This document shows, in pieces, positions 8,812-17,252 of a DNA stretch of 35,967 bases. The DNA is from an uncultured Methanobrevibacter sp. Its GTDB lineage: Archaea > Methanobacteriota > Methanobacteria > Methanobacteriales > Methanobacteriaceae. Numbering within the stretch: the stretch's first letter is position 1; every line of letters starts with the position of its first letter. The notes under the pieces were generated by a model. That model searched no databases. It was not told the DNA's origin and was given only the letters and a program-made list of their open reading frames with translations. The stretch is taken from NCBI RefSeq assembly GCF_905235195.1, contig NZ_CAJOKH010000018.1, positions 1 to 35,967 of the forward strand, given 5' to 3'. The position numbers and the translations under genes were made by a program.

Positions 8812-9531
8812 ATGAAAGAAAGAAATCAAATATTAGTTGTTATATTAATATTACTAAGTATTTATGCAATAATTGTAAGTGTGACCTATTATATTCCATT
8901 AAATCAACAAAATGTAATTACTAGTTCCATTGTGGGTAATAATACTAATGGTACTGTATACAAAACTATATGTGGTAATACATCATCTAATGATACTGTA
9001 GTTTTAATTTTAGGTGTTCATAGCTTTGAAAGTGGTATACATAATGCAACCAATAAAACTGTATTAAATTTGACTAAAGAGAATAATTTAACTAAAAAAT
9101 ATGTTGTTTATTTCATTAAAGTGAATATGAATGCATCTGGTATTGACACTGAGGACTATCAAACCAATAGACATATGGGAGAACTATTGGCTAATAAATA
9201 TATTGTAAAAGATCTCATACAATATAATCCCATAGCAGTTGTTGATGTTCATGAAATGGAAGCATATTGGGATCCTACTGAATTTATAGAAGTTATAAAT
9301 ACTAATTCATCTTTAGCTAATGAATATGGTCATAAATTAAGTAATGATACGGGTATAAAAGAATATACCTTCACAGAAGGAACCTCACCAGAATGGGTAA
9401 CAATACCTATAGCTAATGAAGGATTTAACACAATAATATTTGAAACTGCACAAGCCGACTCAAATTCAGATAAAATGAAAACTGCAGAGAAGCTTATTAG
9501 AAGTCTTGATAGTTTTAAAATTAGAAAATAA
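8812..9531 (+). CDS. membrane-anchored M14-like metallopeptidase/deacylase
   Basis: The 239-residue protein has one N-terminal membrane helix (about 7-28), then an extracellular Asn/Thr-rich domain with zinc-carboxypeptidase-like motifs. These are HxxE in ILGVHSFESG (His70, Glu73), a third ligand in VVDVHEME (His147), and a late catalytic glutamate in IIFETA (Glu211). This order fits the M14 family and the succinylglutamate desuccinylase/aspartoacylase branch. The domain is short for a true carboxypeptidase, so the substrate is unknown; peptide or cell-wall substrates outside the cell are plausible. It shares the SIVGN motif after the membrane segment with its divergent neighbour. The ribosome site (AGTTGATATA) is weak. 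Confidence 0.65.
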   Translation: MKERNQILVVILILLSIYAIIVSVTYYIPLNQQNVITSSIVGNNTNGTVYKTICGNTSSNDTVVLILGVHSFESGIHNATNKTVLNLTKENNLTKKYVVYFIKVNMNASGIDTEDYQTNRHMGELLANKYIVKDLIQYNPIAVVDVHEMEAYWDPTEFIEVINTNSSLANEYGHKLSNDTGIKEYTFTEGTSPEWVTIPIANEGFNTIIFETAQADSNSDKMKTAEKLIRSLDSFKIRK

Positions 9532-9608
9532 TATTAATAAATATTAAATAATACTCTAAATAAAATATTAATTAGCTTATTAATATTAATTAAAAATGAG
9601 GTGAAAAT

Positions 9609-9761
9609 ATGTGTTCAACTGGCGGTCCAATGGGCGATATAAATTTAAAAGAATTGAAAACAAAAAAATACAGATGTAAAAGCTGTGGTAATGAATTCAA
9701 AGGTCTTGGTAAAAAAGTAATCTGTCCTAACTGTAAAAGTGAAGATACAGAAAGTTTATAG
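9609..9761 (+). CDS. small zinc-ribbon protein
   Basis: A 50-residue protein, MCSTGGPMGDINLKELKTKK followed by YRCKSCGNEFKGLGKK and VICPNCKSEDTESL. The two CxxC pairs (CKSC and CPNC, 17 residues apart) form a rubredoxin/TF-type zinc ribbon. GAGGTGAA precedes the ATG with good spacing and a hairpin terminator follows the stop, so it is a real single gene. Small proteins of this kind occur in methanogens; a nucleic-acid or partner-binding role is likely but unproven. Confidence 0.85.
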   Translation: MCSTGGPMGDINLKELKTKKYRCKSCGNEFKGLGKKVICPNCKSEDTESL

Positions 9762-9794
9762 AAAAATTCTATAAACCCTTTTTTACTTTTTTTT
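9756..9794 (+). terminator. hairpin plus T-tract terminator
   Basis: TTATAGAA (9756-9763) and TTCTATAA (9767-9774) make a perfect 8-bp stem with an AAA loop that includes the stop codon of the zinc-ribbon gene. A long T-rich tract follows directly (about 9779-9794), which is the classic layout of an end of transcription. Confidence 0.7.
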
Positions 9795-9901
9795 AATAAT
9801 AATTAATATATCTATAAAAATCACTATTTTTAAATAAAAAAATTACTTTAAAAGAATTTTAAGATTATTCACAAAAAAAATACTATTTTTAAGGTGTGCA
9901 G

Positions 9902-10360
9902 ATGGAAATTAAACTTAAAGATGATGAAATATTATTTATAATTGGAGATAGTGGAATTGTCGGTGTAAGTAAAATGGCTAATTGCGATATGCTATTTATA
10001 GAAACTGCAGAAAATGAAGAAATTGTATTATATCCAGAAGATGATGATATTATAGCTGTTTCTGCATTTGGTAAAGGTGAAAAATACGAAAAAGGAATAA
10101 GATCACTTACATATGTTACACGAGATATGAAATCTCCAATATTAATTCTTCCAAAAGAAAATAATGCATCTAAAAGATTAACAATGGTATTATCTATTGG
10201 AGATACTGTAAGATTTGATTGTAGTATTACTCCAGGTACTCATCCAGAGCAAGATATCCTATGTTCATGTGATAGTTTAAGTGGATTAGTTATTAATAAA
10301 ACTCCAAATGGTGTAAATCTATCAAAAGATAATGTAGAGTATAAAATTGAAAAATTTTAA
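9902..10360 (+). CDS. conserved-looking protein of unknown function
   Basis: A 152-residue soluble acidic protein without membrane segments; I do not recognise it. It has alternating short strands such as DDEILFIIGDSGIVGVSK and TMVLSIGDTVRFDCSI, suggesting a beta-rich fold. It contains three cysteines in the second half, including LCSCDSLSG. The open frame could start at a GTG at 9896, but AAGGTG at 9891-9896 is a good ribosome site with five bases of spacing to the ATG at 9902, so I chose that start. It stands alone between two gene-poor stretches. Confidence 0.75.
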   Translation: MEIKLKDDEILFIIGDSGIVGVSKMANCDMLFIETAENEEIVLYPEDDDIIAVSAFGKGEKYEKGIRSLTYVTRDMKSPILILPKENNASKRLTMVLSIGDTVRFDCSITPGTHPEQDILCSCDSLSGLVINKTPNGVNLSKDNVEYKIEKF

Positions 10361-10708
10361 TATAATCTTTAATCTTATTATGTAAATTACTAAAATTTTA
10401 GTATACTTGTTTATAATGATTTAAAATTAAAATTTCTAAATAAGTATAAAATAAAAAATATAAGTAATATTCTAAAATAAAATAATATTAGTAAAATCTC
10501 TAATTAAAATAAATAAAGTAGGCACTAATTGTAATTAATAAGAGATAAAATCTAATAAAAATAAATAATAGCTACTACTTAAATAAAATAATAAAAAATA
10601 GTATATATATTCAATTAAAATAACTAAATAAATAATATCCAATAATCTAAAAATAAAAAAAGAGTTAATACTCTAATTTAATACTAATAATGTAAAATTA
10701 AAGTAAAA
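10361..10708. other. gene-free stretch between convergent genes
   Basis: Roughly 350 bases of A/T-rich sequence between convergent genes. It should contain two transcription ends. The TAAATAA and AATAATA repetition is simple composition; no specific structure was identified. Confidence 0.4.
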
Positions 10709-11179
10709 TCAATGGAAAATTGATATAATTGCAAATATTATAAAAATTGCAAATATACAAACACAACATCCTGTAGCAGCATTTTTATTAGAATTGGTTT
10801 TATTATTAGTATATTTATTTGAAGAAGTATTATTATTTATACCGCTAGAATTTTTTAGCTCTGTTTGTTTAAACATATATTTATCAGTGTTATCATATAG
10901 ATCTACAAGCTTTACAGCAATCCATATGGAACGTATTATGCTTACCAACATTAAAACGAAAGCAAAAGCTACCATTAATGTTGCTGGACCGTACAGACCA
11001 CCAAACATTCCAAAGTATAATAAATACACCATCCAAGGTATTTCATAAGTAATTCCTTCAAGAATCCAATTAATATTGTTATGTTTGAAACCAAGATGTA
11101 AGATTCCAAAACCATTAATAAATGGAATAATTGAAAGGATAACCCACCACGATTTAATAATTTTTTCTATAATATTCAT
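10709..11179 (-). CDS. small multi-pass membrane protein, unknown function
   Basis: A 156-residue protein with about four hydrophobic segments: the N-terminal WWVILSIIPFINGF region, a second near WMVYLLYFGMFGG, a third in LMVAFAFVLMLVSII, and a C-terminal one in VCIFAIFIIFAIISIF. An Asn/Ser/Lys/Thr-rich linker precedes the last helix, which begins with a CC pair. The ATG at 11179 lies one base after the TAA of the TelA-family gene, so translation is probably coupled. An upstream TTG at 11188 is possible but would overlap. As last gene of the TelA operon it is probably a membrane partner of the TelA-like protein; family not recognised. Confidence 0.7.
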   Translation of the reverse strand: MNIIEKIIKSWWVILSIIPFINGFGILHLGFKHNNINWILEGITYEIPWMVYLLYFGMFGGLYGPATLMVAFAFVLMLVSIIRSIWIAVKLVDLYDNTDKYMFKQTELKNSSGINNNTSSNKYTNNKTNSNKNAATGCCVCIFAIFIIFAIISIFH

Positions 11180-11180
11180 T

Positions 11181-12326
11181 TTATTCAATCAATTTATTAC
11201 TATTACTTGTTTCAATTTTATCAACAACTTTTTGACCATCATCTGCCATTTGAGAGAATAATAAAATGTTTTCTTTCATTTTTGGAAGTGCTTGAGTTTT
11301 ATATGCACTTAAATCTTCAATTGCTTGAAGTGCTTCAGCAAATGATTCTTTTAAAACTTCAGGAGAAATCATAGTCTCTGTACTATTTTTTTGAATTTCT
11401 GCACCTTGTTCTTTAAGCATATGGGATGTAGTTTGAATAATATCTTCTGTAGTATTGTTTAAAACATTTATTTTATCCATTACAATTTTTTGATCATATA
11501 AAGCACTTGCAACCATTACACCAGTTCTTAATGCAGATACAGTTACATTTTGAGCACGTCTAACACCACGTATTAATTCTTTATTATTACGTCTTATAAC
11601 ATTTAAAGAAACAATACCCTGTTGGTTTACAACTATCATTTGTTGCATATCCATAATTCTTTGTCTAAGTGGGAAAAGAACCTCTTCTCGTACAAAAGCT
11701 ATTTTATCTGGATCAACTCCTTCAAGTTCTGCTCTTTTAATTTGTACTTCTATAGATTCATCCATTTTTTTACCGAGTTCAATATCTGCAAGAAGTTTCT
11801 TTGTAACTTCTCTCAAATTATCTTCCTCATTTAAAAGAGTTACATTATCATTTTGAAGTATTTGACTACTTTTATCAAGGGAATCTACTATATCTGATAT
11901 AGCTCCTTCTGCTTTTTCATATTTTGCAAAATATTTCCTAATAGGGTTCATAAAACTTCCAAAAATCCCTTTTTTAGTAAAATCTACGCGACTAGGATCT
12001 AAATCCTTCATTTGTTTATTTAATTCAAGTAATTTATCCCCTATATTTTCAGCTTCTTTTCCACCTTTTGATAAATCTACAAATCGAGTAGATAACATTT
12101 CATTGTGAGAAGCTGATTTGGACATTTCTCCTAATCCAAAATTATCTAAAGGTTTTAAAATATTTTCCCTTTCTTGAGGGTTATTTAAATCAGCATCAAA
12201 AATAGCAACTGCATTTTCATCAGCTTGATCTTTAAGATGAGAATTTTCTAATTTTTCCTCTTCTTGTTTTAAACTATCTTCAACATCATTTTTTATTTTA
12301 TCTACATCCAAGGAGAATTCTGCCAT
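11181..12326 (-). CDS. TelA-family (toxic anion resistance) protein
   Basis: The 381-residue, strongly helical, cytosolic protein matches the TelA/toxic-anion-resistance family in layout. A charged N-terminal part is followed by a long coiled-coil core with paired RREEVLFPLRQRI-type helices, the conserved QMIVVNQQGIVSLNVIRRNN stretch (about 234-253) and VTVSALRTGVMVASALYDQK (about 267-286). The family is tied to tellurite and antimicrobial resistance in bacteria, but the biochemical action is unknown. It follows the zinc-ribbon gene by nine bases, with GGTGAT before its ATG, and is followed after one base by a membrane protein. The XpaC-like gene two places upstream is the usual TelA companion. 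Confidence 0.8.
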   Translation of the reverse strand: MAEFSLDVDKIKNDVEDSLKQEEEKLENSHLKDQADENAVAIFDADLNNPQERENILKPLDNFGLGEMSKSASHNEMLSTRFVDLSKGGKEAENIGDKLLELNKQMKDLDPSRVDFTKKGIFGSFMNPIRKYFAKYEKAEGAISDIVDSLDKSSQILQNDNVTLLNEEDNLREVTKKLLADIELGKKMDESIEVQIKRAELEGVDPDKIAFVREEVLFPLRQRIMDMQQMIVVNQQGIVSLNVIRRNNKELIRGVRRAQNVTVSALRTGVMVASALYDQKIVMDKINVLNNTTEDIIQTTSHMLKEQGAEIQKNSTETMISPEVLKESFAEALQAIEDLSAYKTQALPKMKENILLFSQMADDGQKVVDKIETSNSNKLIE

Positions 12327-12335
12327 ATTATCACC

Positions 12336-12911
12336 TTAATTTAAAAAATCTATTTTAGTTTTATCTATATCATATTTGTATTCATTAACAGTTGAACCAT
12401 CTTTAATAATTTCTACTGTTACATATTTAGGATTAGGTTTTTTATAAGTATTATAAAAACCAAAACTTATACTATAATCTGTATCGTAGTACACAGATTT
12501 TAACTTTTCATTTTCACTACCTATTAATTTATTATTATCATCATAATAACTTGTTTTAATATTATATCCTTCTAAATTTGAAGGGACATGTTCAAATAAA
12601 GCTTCAGTATATAGTGAGAAAGATTCTGATCCTGAACCACCTACGTTTGTTATAGATAATGTTACATTTTCTACTTTTTTCTCAGATGAATCACCTGTAG
12701 ATGTTAAAATAATGCCTCCTCCAATAATAATAACTAAAAAAATCAATATTAAAAATATTTGACCATTTTTAAATATATTTTGGTTATTTAAAGATTCCTC
12801 TTCCTTATTAGTAAACGAATTGTTTTGTGAGTCTAATTTGTATCCGCAATTTAGACAAAATTTAGCATTATCAGGCAATACATTTCCACAATTTGGACAA
12901 TATTTACTTAT
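12336..12911 (-). CDS. zinc-ribbon membrane protein, apparent ATA start
   Basis: The obvious start in this frame is a TTG at 12878, giving 180 residues, but that removes half of a zinc ribbon. Reading upstream in frame gives (M)SKYCPNCGNVLPDNAKFCLN, a complete double CxxC ribbon (C5, C8, C19, C22) typical of archaeal membrane zinc-ribbon proteins. The codon at the natural start is ATA (12909-12911), with AGGGGGT about six bases upstream and an in-frame stop just beyond. I therefore annotate 191 residues. After the ribbon comes one membrane helix (about 51-70) and an outside domain of about 120 residues, likely beta-rich. It lies between the XpaC-like and TelA-like genes. Either ATA is used as a start, or ATG was mutated and TTG is used. 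Confidence 0.7.
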   Translation of the reverse strand: MSKYCPNCGNVLPDNAKFCLNCGYKLDSQNNSFTNKEEESLNNQNIFKNGQIFLILIFLVIIIGGGIILTSTGDSSEKKVENVTLSITNVGGSGSESFSLYTEALFEHVPSNLEGYNIKTSYYDDNNKLIGSENEKLKSVYYDTDYSISFGFYNTYKKPNPKYVTVEIIKDGSTVNEYKYDIDKTKIDFLN

Positions 12912-12969
12912 TTAATTACCCCCTTATAATTATTTTATTATTTATACTATTATAAATTATAATATAAAA

Positions 12970-13911
12970 TTATTCATACTCTTTAACTGAATCAACTAAG
13001 TTTTCCATTTCCTCCAATAATTCTTTAACTTCTTCATTAGAATTATCATCATTAATATTTAATACTAATTCATTGGTTAACTCTTCAATATAATTAATAA
13101 TGTCTTTCATATTTTGTAATTTTAAATTAAGTTCTTTACGTACATCCTCATTATCTTCACTTGCAAATTGTGTTATATCAATTATAGCATCATACTGCTT
13201 ATAGAAAACAAAATGAGAATTATCAACAAGAGTTATAAATTTATCATATGTAATTTGAGGGGGGTCAAATTTCTTTTCAATTAAATCCTTTACAGAATTT
13301 TCTTTAACATCAAATAAGACCTTTAAATTATAAGCTTCTTTTCTAAAAGATTGAAGGGAATTTAGAGGTCCATCTTCAACATCAGATTTTCCCATATTAA
13401 TATTTCCTAAATCAGGATCTTCATTGATATTAGAAGTTTTAGAACTAGTGTTTCCACTTGATTTATTTTGAGTTGAGCCAGATTTACCAATATATCTATT
13501 TAAATTAAATATGTGGTAAAGAATCAATAATGGAAATATAAATAAAATTAATAATATGACTTTTATAAATAAATCACCATAAAAACCAACTAAAACAGAT
13601 AATGATAAGATCACTACATAATAAAAAGTAACTGCCCAAGGAACAGATTCATAAATTAATAATACATCAGCATAATCACCTTTACCCCTTTTTAATCTGA
13701 TTTTTGCAGCAGATTTAGATTCTGGTGCATATTGTAAAATTTCATTATCAGTTAATAAACTATTATCAGGTTCTATTATAAACCTCACATCAGAAACTGT
13801 TTCAACACACTTAAGAAGTTTTCCCTTATCATCATAAACTTTATTATTTCTTATAGTTAAAGGAGTGGTTAATCTTCTAATCTCTTGTGATTTTAAATCT
13901 TCATTAGACAT
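12970..13911 (-). CDS. XpaC-like membrane protein
   Basis: A 313-residue protein. Residues 1-85 form a soluble domain containing YDDKGKLLKCVETVSD and an RLKRGKGDYADVLLIYE stretch. Two membrane helices follow at about 91-109 and 115-134, then a Ser/Asn/Thr-rich linker (143-180) and a helical C-terminal domain (185-313) rich in Asp and Glu. The C-terminal part, with TLVDNSHFVFYKQYDAIIDI and paired long helices, resembles the XpaC family that is usually found next to TelA in bacteria. The match is by gene context and helix pattern rather than a firm motif. GGGGAAGTTAA precedes the ATG. First gene of the probable four-gene TelA operon. Confidence 0.55.
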   Translation of the reverse strand: MSNEDLKSQEIRRLTTPLTIRNNKVYDDKGKLLKCVETVSDVRFIIEPDNSLLTDNEILQYAPESKSAAKIRLKRGKGDYADVLLIYESVPWAVTFYYVVILSLSVLVGFYGDLFIKVILLILFIFPLLILYHIFNLNRYIGKSGSTQNKSSGNTSSKTSNINEDPDLGNINMGKSDVEDGPLNSLQSFRKEAYNLKVLFDVKENSVKDLIEKKFDPPQITYDKFITLVDNSHFVFYKQYDAIIDITQFASEDNEDVRKELNLKLQNMKDIINYIEELTNELVLNINDDNSNEEVKELLEEMENLVDSVKEYE

Positions 13912-14522
13912 TTAACTTCCCCACATTATATATAAATTATAATTTAGAGTATATATTTTTTTCTATATATGTAATAATAAAAACTATTATAAGATTTTTT
14001 AATGGTATAATTTATTTCGCTTTTAAATAATTGTTTTCTTGTGTTTTTGAGTTAATCTTTGTTATGATAAGCTTAAAATACAAATAAAATACTATTTTTT
14101 ACAAGATTTGGATTATTTTTGTATTATCTTTTAAGTTAAGTTCTATTTTGTGTAATTTGAAAAAATCTTTATTTTTTCTCTAATTGTATTTAAATTATTT
14201 TTTCAATATAATTGTAAATATTTTTATTGAATGGGCTTATCAGTTGAATTTTCAAAACAATATTAAAGAATTATTAATATGAAAAATTTATAATATTTTT
14301 ATAATATTTAATGAATTGTATTTTTTATAGTAATTTAAATATTATTAAATATATAATAAATATATAATATATAAAAATAATTACATATACTTATAAAAAT
14401 TATTATTTAAAAAAGCTTAAAATTCATAATAAATTATGTGTAAATTATGGATTATATCTGATTAATGATAAAATTATAAGAATTAAAAATTTATATGAAT
14501 AAATTAAATTTAAGGTAATAAA
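13912..14522. promoter_or_regulatory. divergent promoter region
   Basis: About 610 gene-free bases between the XpaC-like operon (leftward) and the DUF116 gene (rightward). Both promoters must be here. The middle (14040-14230) is slightly less A/T-rich and T-biased, which may be an old gene remnant, but I could not read a protein from it. Confidence 0.4.
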
Positions 14523-15236
14523 ATGTTTTTTACTTCCATATTTGAGATCATAGGGCAAAGTATAGTCTTTATAATAGTATTAATTATTATTCTACTATTA
14601 GTAGCTATTATTTTAGGACAAATACTTTTACAGAAAGATAAACTTATTTTTCCAAAATTATTAATATTTGTATCAGATATTTTATACACACCCCTAAAAT
14701 GGTTATCTATAAAACTTGGATTTGATGAGAATATGATAGATCAAATTGGAATAGACGTTAGAAATCAGGTAAATAAAAATAAATTTAAAAAAATCGATAA
14801 TAATAAAAAAATACTTTTTCTTCCACATTGTCTTCGTGCAGGTACATGTAAAGCAAGACTTGATGAAACTGGCCTAGTATGTTATAAATGTGGTAAATGT
14901 TGTGTAGGTGAGATAAAAGAAAAAGCAGAATCTATTGGATATAAAGTATTTATTGTACCTGGAAGTAGTTTTGTTAAAAAAATAATGAAAAACTGTGAAT
15001 TTGAATCTATCGTAGGAGTTGCATGTTATGAAGATTTAAACTTTACAATGATGAAACTTAACAAATTTACACCACAGGGCGTTTTACTTTCAAAATCAGG
15101 TTGTTTTGAAACAGAAGTAAATGTTGATAATGTACTTGAAAGAATAGGTTACTTTGATATTTATCCTAAATCTAAAAAATATAATGAAAATACTTCACAA
15201 CTATGTGTAAAGGAAAATGAACAAAGAGCTAAATAA
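14523..15236 (+). CDS. DUF116 cysteine-rich membrane protein
   Basis: A 237-residue protein. An N-terminal membrane helix (about 11-36) precedes a cytosolic-type domain with LFLPHCLRAGTC (C103, C109) and LVCYKCGKCC (C120, C123, C126, C127), then VFIVPGSSFVKK and IVGVACYEDLN. This arrangement identifies the DUF116 family. The many cysteines could bind a metal or Fe-S cluster, but no activity is established. AAGGTAATAAA precedes the ATG. About 125 bases separate it from the nuclease gene in the same direction; no functional tie is obvious. Confidence 0.85.
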   Translation: MFFTSIFEIIGQSIVFIIVLIIILLLVAIILGQILLQKDKLIFPKLLIFVSDILYTPLKWLSIKLGFDENMIDQIGIDVRNQVNKNKFKKIDNNKKILFLPHCLRAGTCKARLDETGLVCYKCGKCCVGEIKEKAESIGYKVFIVPGSSFVKKIMKNCEFESIVGVACYEDLNFTMMKLNKFTPQGVLLSKSGCFETEVNVDNVLERIGYFDIYPKSKKYNENTSQLCVKENEQRAK

Positions 15237-15362
15237 TATATTAAAAGTATTAGTTAAAATTCATATTATTAACTTATAAATTATTAATTTATCATTATAA
15301 AAGTTAAATCACAATAGTCACTATATTTTTACAAGCTTTAAAATTAAAATAAGGGGAAAAAT

Positions 15363-16121
15363 ATGAAAGGAAATTGGAAAAAAATATTATTATTTTTAAT
15401 ATTCTTAATTATTGCTATAGAAACACTTACAATTGCAAGTGCATATACTGGTACTGGTTTTTCACACAATATAACAAGTGATAAATATACAGATTTATCA
15501 ATATCTGATATTTTAAACAAATATAATGATACAGATTGTGTAGCTGAGAAATCCGGAATATGTACAAAGGTAGTAGATGGAGATACGATATATCTAGATA
15601 CTGGAGAGAAAGTACGTCTTGTTGGAGTAAATACACCTGAAAAAGGAGTGCAAGGTGCAGATACATCTAAATATTTTGTTGAAAAATTATGTTTAAACAG
15701 AGAAGTTAGTTTAGATGTAGATGATTCTAAGCATACTGACAGATATGGTAGAACATTAGCTGTTGTAATCGTTGACGGTAAAAATTTAAATGAAATGCTT
15801 TTAAAAGAAGGCCTTGCAGAAGTAATGTATATGCCTCCAAGCGAATTCTACCCATATGACTGGACAAATGGAAATACTCCAACTTCATCTTCAACATCAG
15901 CAAGTGCTCATACTAGTTCTAATACTAATTATTCAAATACAGATTCTAATGCAGATTCTAATACTAATGGAGAATATATTGGAAATGCAAACACAATGAA
16001 GTTTCATTTATCAACATGTCCTATGGTAAATAAAATGTCTGAAAATAGTAAGGTATCATTTTCATCAAGACAATCTGCAATAGATGAAGGTTACACACCA
16101 TGTAAAGTCTGTAATCCTTAA
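15363..16121 (+). CDS. secreted thermonuclease (SNase-like) with C-terminal Cys motif
   Basis: A 252-residue exported nuclease. A signal peptide or anchor covers about 1-27 (KKILLFLIFLIIAIETLTIASA). The SNase domain (about 64-165) has VVDGDTIYL (Asp74), KVRLVGVNTPEKG (Arg85, Glu93) and DRYGRTLAVV (Arg130). These match the metal ligand and catalytic Arg/Glu/Arg of micrococcal nuclease; the usual second acidic ligand in DTPE is Asn90 here. A Ser/Thr/Asn-rich linker (171-203) leads to a small C-terminal domain containing MKFHLSTCP and TPCKVCNP, an Ada-like zinc-binding pattern with C219, C247, C250 and a His. AAGGGGAAAAAT precedes the ATG. It probably degrades external DNA or RNA. Confidence 0.88.
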   Translation: MKGNWKKILLFLIFLIIAIETLTIASAYTGTGFSHNITSDKYTDLSISDILNKYNDTDCVAEKSGICTKVVDGDTIYLDTGEKVRLVGVNTPEKGVQGADTSKYFVEKLCLNREVSLDVDDSKHTDRYGRTLAVVIVDGKNLNEMLLKEGLAEVMYMPPSEFYPYDWTNGNTPTSSSTSASAHTSSNTNYSNTDSNADSNTNGEYIGNANTMKFHLSTCPMVNKMSENSKVSFSSRQSAIDEGYTPCKVCNP

Positions 16122-16155
16122 ACATATTTAAAAAAAAGAATAGTTTATTAAAAGA

Positions 16156-16200
16156 GTGATTAATTAGATATTTATCTAATTATCACATATCTTATTTTTT
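16156..16200. terminator. bidirectional terminator between convergent genes
   Basis: GTGATTAATTAGATA (16156-16170) pairs with TATCTAATTATCAC (16173-16186) apart from one bulged T, a 14-bp stem with a tiny loop. A T-rich tract follows on the plus strand (16191-16200), and on the minus strand the hairpin is also followed by U-rich sequence. It lies between the convergent nuclease and GGGtGRT genes. Confidence 0.65.
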
Positions 16201-16248
16201 AAAAAAAAAAAGTTTAAATATTTAAGATAAATAATCTTAAAAAAAAAT

Positions 16249-17250
16249 TTATTTTTTCATTACTTCTTCTACAGCTACAGATACAGCTACACTAGCACCG
16301 ACCATAGGATTATTACCCATACCTATTAATCCCATCATCTCTACATGTGCAGGTACTGATGATGAACCTGCAAATTGTGCATCTGAATGCATTCTACCCA
16401 TTGTATCAGTCATACCATATGATGCAGGACCTGCAGCCATATTATCTGGATGTAATGTTCTACCAGTTCCACCACCTGATGCAACAGAGAAGTAGTTTTT
16501 ACCTTTATGGACACATTCCTTTTTATATGTTGCAGCAACAGGATGTTGGAATCTTGTAGGGTTAGTAGAGTTACCTGTAATAGATACATCTACCTCTTCA
16601 AGGTGCATAATAGCTACACCTTCTCTTACATCATCTGCGCCGTAGCATCTAACCTTAGATCTTTCACCTTTAGAATATGCTTTTTCACTTATAACTTTTA
16701 TTTCACCAGTATAATAATCAAACTGAGTTTTGACATAGGTAAAACCATTAATTCTAGATATTATTAATGCTGCATCTTTTCCAAGACCATTTAATATTAC
16801 TCTTAAAGGTTCATCTCTTACTTTATTTGCAGAATTAGCTATTCCAATTGCACCTTCTGCAGCAGCAAAACTTTCATGACCTGCAAGAAATGCAAAGCAT
16901 GAACTTTCATCACTTAAAAGCATTGAAGCTAAGTTTCCATGACCAAGACCTACTTTTCTATCATCAGCAACACTACCTGGAATACAAAATGCTTGTAGTC
17001 CTTCACCAATAGCTTTTGCAGCATCACTTGCCTTAGTACATTCTTTTTTAATTGCTATTGCAGCCCCAAGTGTATATGCCCAACATGCATTTTCAAAACA
17101 TATTGGCTGTACTTCACGTACAATATCATAAGGATTGATTCCTTTATTAAGACATATTGATTTAGCTTCATCTAAATCATTAATGCCATAATGATTTAAA
17201 ACAGGAGTAATTTGATTTATACGCCTCTCATAACCTTCAAATGAAACCAT
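16249..17250 (-). CDS. GGGtGRT family protein
   Basis: A 333-residue soluble protein named for its invariant motif, here ASGGGTGRTLHPDNMAAGPA (about 257-276) with GGGTGRT at 259-265. Other conserved parts are PICFENACWAYTLG (49-62), GSVADDRKVGLGHGN (92-106), AGHESFAAAEGAIG (123-136) and the Gly/Met-rich end MMGLIGMGNNPMVGAS. The biochemical role is unknown. The gene begins two bases after the stop of the NifU-like gene, so the two are translationally coupled, and this partnership is also seen in other anaerobes. A role with an Fe-S scaffold or a persulfide is an inference from the neighbour. Confidence 0.88.
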   Translation of the reverse strand: MVSFEGYERRINQITPVLNHYGINDLDEAKSICLNKGINPYDIVREVQPICFENACWAYTLGAAIAIKKECTKASDAAKAIGEGLQAFCIPGSVADDRKVGLGHGNLASMLLSDESSCFAFLAGHESFAAAEGAIGIANSANKVRDEPLRVILNGLGKDAALIISRINGFTYVKTQFDYYTGEIKVISEKAYSKGERSKVRCYGADDVREGVAIMHLEEVDVSITGNSTNPTRFQHPVAATYKKECVHKGKNYFSVASGGGTGRTLHPDNMAAGPASYGMTDTMGRMHSDAQFAGSSSVPAHVEMMGLIGMGNNPMVGASVAVSVAVEEVMKK

Positions 17251-17252
17251 AC

